Translations under genes and position numbers: made by a program
From: Bacteroidota bacterium
Lineage (GTDB): Bacteria > Bacteroidota > Bacteroidia > Chitinophagales > Chitinophagaceae
NCBI GenBank assembly: GCA_023423285.1
Contig: JAFAFV010000235.1
Coordinates: 1 to 9,186 of the forward strand
Direction of reading: 5' to 3'
Length of the DNA stretch: 9,186 bases
Shown here: positions 7,950 to 9,186 of the stretch, piece after piece
Numbering within the stretch: the stretch's first letter is position 1
How the letters are laid out: the number at the start of each line of letters is the position of its first letter
The notes under the pieces: model-generated
Database searches by the model: none
Seen by the model: the letters and a program-made list of their open reading frames with translations, nothing else
What the model was told of the DNA's origin: nothing

Positions 7950-8699
7950 TTACAAAACTGTTATACCCTCATTTATAAATGGCTTCAGCTTCTCGTCTGT
8001 AGGATCAAGCTCTGTTATGAGGTAATCAATACTTTTCAAATCGCAAACATTTATGGGCTGATAGGTCTCAAGTTTTTCTGAGATCGTCATACATACCACT
8101 TTTGTAGATGCGTTAACCATTGCTTTTTTTACCTGTACCACCTCCCTGTCATTGTCGGTAATGCCGTGCTCCACATCTACGGCATTCGTTCCTAAAAAAC
8201 ACAGATCCGCGTTGATGCTGCTGATCTGCGCAATGGCATCTACACCCACGGTTATTTTGGAATCTTTTGACAGTTTATCTCCCACTACCACCACGTCTAT
8301 TTCCGGGTGTGCTATACAGGCGTTCACTACGGGTATACTGCCTGTCATAAATGTAGCCTTTAAACTGAGGGGAAGATTGCGAACCATTTCTAAGATTGTG
8401 GTGCCGCCGCTTGTAAGCACATACATGCCGTTGCTAATAAGTTTTAAAGCTTTTTGCGCAATGATGGCTTTATGCGGTTGAGAATAAACCCTGACAGGTG
8501 CAAACTGAACATCGTTAAATGCCATTGATAATGCACCACCATGTACTTTTATGAGTTTGCCTGCATCAGATAATTCAAGAAGGTCTCGCCGAATGGTATC
8601 TTCAGATACTCCGATATCTGTACATAAATCTGTACTTACAATCTTGTTATGCAAATTGAGCCGGTGTAAAATAAACGCCTGTCGTTCTTTTTTAAGCAA
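7950..8699 (-). CDS. DeoR/GlpR family transcriptional regulator, TTG start
   Basis: This 249-residue cytoplasmic regulator has an N-terminal DeoR winged helix-turn-helix (about 4-58): KKERQAFILHRL, the recognition region GVSEDTIRRDLLEL (30-43) and the wing KLIKVHGGALS (48-58). A C-terminal DeoRC/ISOCOT-fold sensor domain (about 75-235) contains TSGGTT (96-101), VVVGDKLS (137-144) and DLCFLGTNAVDVEHGIT (165-181). Family members usually sense phosphorylated sugars. Two canonical sensor motifs differ here: DxGTT reads SGGTT, and the usual D-S-K stretch reads TISEKL (205-210). This may be a Bacteroidota subfamily trait. The start at 8699 is TTG. No ATG lies between it and the in-frame stop at 8724-8726, and the protein must begin here to include the standard MLKKERQ-like start. 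It lies 28 bases upstream of susC on the same strand and probably controls and belongs to that operon. Confidence 0.93.
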   Translation of the reverse strand: MLKKERQAFILHRLNLHNKIVSTDLCTDIGVSEDTIRRDLLELSDAGKLIKVHGGALSMAFNDVQFAPVRVYSQPHKAIIAQKALKLISNGMYVLTSGGTTILEMVRNLPLSLKATFMTGSIPVVNACIAHPEIDVVVVGDKLSKDSKITVGVDAIAQISSINADLCFLGTNAVDVEHGITDNDREVVQVKKAMVNASTKVVCMTISEKLETYQPINVCDLKSIDYLITELDPTDEKLKPFINEGITVL

Positions 8700-8724
8700 A
8701 GCAATAATTTTTGTTAACGTAATC

Positions 8725-8754
8725 TAAAGATACAGGAATCACGCAAATTACAAG
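8725..8754 (-). promoter_or_regulatory. Candidate Bacteroidota-type promoter for the regulator-susCD operon
   Basis: On the minus strand, TATCTTTA (8732-8725) matches the Bacteroidota -7 consensus TAnnTTTG except at the last base. CTTG (8754-8751), 18 bases upstream, matches the -33 TTTG at three of four positions. Transcription would begin near 8719, giving a leader of about 20 bases before the TTG start. The match is imperfect in an AT-rich region, so this is a candidate only. Confidence 0.3.
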
Positions 8755-8763
8755 ATTAAACCG

Positions 8764-8795
8764 GCAATATCCCGCAAATTTTTATGTAATATTGC
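8764..8795. repeat. Spaced inverted repeat upstream of the regulator, candidate operator
   Basis: The arms gcaatat (8764-8770) and atattgc (8789-8795) are exact reverse complements separated by 18 bases, placing the arm centres 25 bp apart. The right arm overlaps attgcaat (8791-8798), itself a perfect 8-bp palindrome. The site lies just upstream of the candidate -33 element. Binding by the adjacent DeoR-type regulator is possible but inferred; 7-base arms in AT-rich DNA can occur by chance. Confidence 0.35.
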
Positions 8796-8820
8796 AATTC
8801 TGTGACAATACTAAGACAAT
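8795..8820. repeat. Three CAAT elements at an 11-bp period, including two GACAAT repeats
   Basis: CAAT occurs at 8795-8798, 8806-8809 and 8817-8820, each 11 bp apart, which is about one helical turn. The last two are extended to identical GACAAT hexamers (8804-8809 and 8815-8820). Such same-face direct repeats are a common layout for regulator binding sites. The array is adjacent to the inverted repeat at 8764-8795 and upstream of the regulator gene. The function is inferred. Confidence 0.35.
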
Positions 8821-8841
8821 CGAAAAAAAATATTGGTGGAT

Positions 8842-9186
8842 TTATAGCAAATCGTATTTGGTTTTGGGCCGCTCGGCTTCGCGCCACCTGAAGCCTTCAA
8901 GCTGCATTTCCCCTGGCCGTTTTTGGCGTATAGGATACACCACTCCCTTGGGATCGCCGCGAAGAACGACTTTTTTTAGTTGCTTATCAACGATATAAGC
9001 ATCAATAATATCAGTTTGGGTTACATGGTTTACACCGGTGTAAGCGCTGTCTTCATCCTGCAGAAAATAAATGGCCTGTACCGAGCCTTTGGCCCTGATA
9101 GAATCTAAGTTACCATTTGTAAAAAAGCCATCAATGCGGGAAGATTTGATTTGGTTAAAGGCTTCCAGCTCCAAATGAGTAATCAT
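8842..9186 (-). CDS. OstA/LptA-like envelope protein, C-terminal fragment cut by window edge
   Basis: These are the last 114 residues of a longer protein whose N-terminus lies beyond the window. The ATG at 9186 is at the edge and is most likely an internal Met. The fragment shows the tail pattern of Bacteroidota OstA-like proteins: a SRIDGFFTNGNLDSIRAKGS beta-repeat, an IYFLQDEDSAYTGVNHV segment, and the ending LEGFRWREAERPKTKYDLL. LptA/OstA-fold proteins carry lipopolysaccharide across the periplasm; in Bacteroidota the role of these longer homologues is inferred from the fold. The gene points the same way as the downstream cluster but is separated by 142 bases with a candidate promoter, so it is probably an unrelated housekeeping neighbour. 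Recognition rests on remembered family pattern, not a search. Confidence 0.75.
   Translation of the reverse strand: MITHLELEAFNQIKSSRIDGFFTNGNLDSIRAKGSVQAIYFLQDEDSAYTGVNHVTQTDIIDAYIVDKQLKKVVLRGDPKGVVYPIRQKRPGEMQLEGFRWREAERPKTKYDLL

Larger units (their letters stand above)
8700..8841. other. Intergenic region between the OstA-like gene and the DeoR-type regulator
   Basis: This 142-base AT-rich gap is the only intergenic stretch large enough to hold the main promoter of the cluster. It contains a weak candidate promoter (8725-8754), a spaced inverted repeat (8764-8795) and phased CAAT repeats (8795-8820). An 8-base A-run on the plus strand (8823-8830) reads as a T-run just after the OstA-like stop on the coding strand. 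No convincing hairpin precedes that run. No small gene is supported here. Confidence 0.6.

Noticed and set aside
8152..8481. Plus-strand open frame of 109 codons
   Set aside because: It is antisense to the DeoR-type regulator, whose sensor-domain motifs explain this stretch.
8743..8749. Minus-strand TAATTTG as a -7 promoter element
   Set aside because: It has one base fewer than TAnnTTTG, and the nearest upstream TTTG is 24 bases away, longer than the usual spacing. The 8725-8754 candidate fits better.
8823..8841. T-run on the minus strand as a terminator for the OstA-like gene
   Set aside because: Eight Ts follow the stop codon, but no stable hairpin precedes them, so an intrinsic terminator is not supported.
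8792..8998. Plus-strand open frame of 68 codons spanning the intergenic region
   Set aside because: More than half is antisense to the OstA-like coding region, and the translated product has no recognisable features.
8842..9186. Complete small gene starting at the ATG at 9186
   Set aside because: The sequence matches only the tail of a longer OstA-like protein and has no signal peptide. The ATG coincides with the window edge, so it is treated as an internal Met of a truncated gene.

Overview
The window looks like Bacteroidota DNA, most likely from the Chitinophagaceae/Sphingobacteriia side. The evidence is a SusC/SusD pair, surface lipoproteins with a Cys-ending signal peptide, A-rich leaders in place of Shine-Dalgarno sites, and an OstA-like protein of the kind found in this phylum. 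All six genes supported here lie on the minus strand, so transcription runs from high to low coordinates. No RNA genes, mobile elements or CRISPR arrays were seen.

Layout in the direction of transcription: (1) 9186-8842, the C-terminal end of an OstA/LptA-like envelope protein, cut by the window edge and probably not part of the cluster. (2) 8841-8700, an intergenic region with a weak candidate promoter, an inverted repeat and helically phased CAAT/GACAAT repeats. (3) 8699-7950, a DeoR/GlpR-type regulator that appears to start at TTG. (4) 7921-4511, a SusC-type TonB-dependent outer-membrane transporter. (5) 4491-2683, its SusD-type lipoprotein. (6) 2640-1222, a lipoprotein with a DUF5018-like N-terminal domain and a probable beta-rich C-terminal region. 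(7) A perfect 13-bp hairpin at 1177-1208. (8) 1144-1, most of a lipoprotein glycoside hydrolase of the GHL10/DUF187 (DigH/YngK-like) family, whose 3' end lies outside the window.

Genes 3 to 8 are separated by only 19 to 77 bases and read as one polysaccharide-utilisation-type operon. The SusC barrel would import a glycan fragment captured by SusD and by the third-position lipoprotein. The GHL10 enzyme would trim the glycan at the cell surface. The DeoR-type protein would sense an intracellular, probably phosphorylated, sugar derived from it. The substrate cannot be read from this window. The GHL10 family includes an E. coli enzyme acting on peptidoglycan glycan strands, so a cell-wall-derived glycan is one reasonable hypothesis. 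Nothing here is an obviously unprecedented system. The points most worth a second look are the regulator type and its altered effector-site motifs, the upstream repeats, the intra-operon hairpin and the unassigned third-position lipoprotein.
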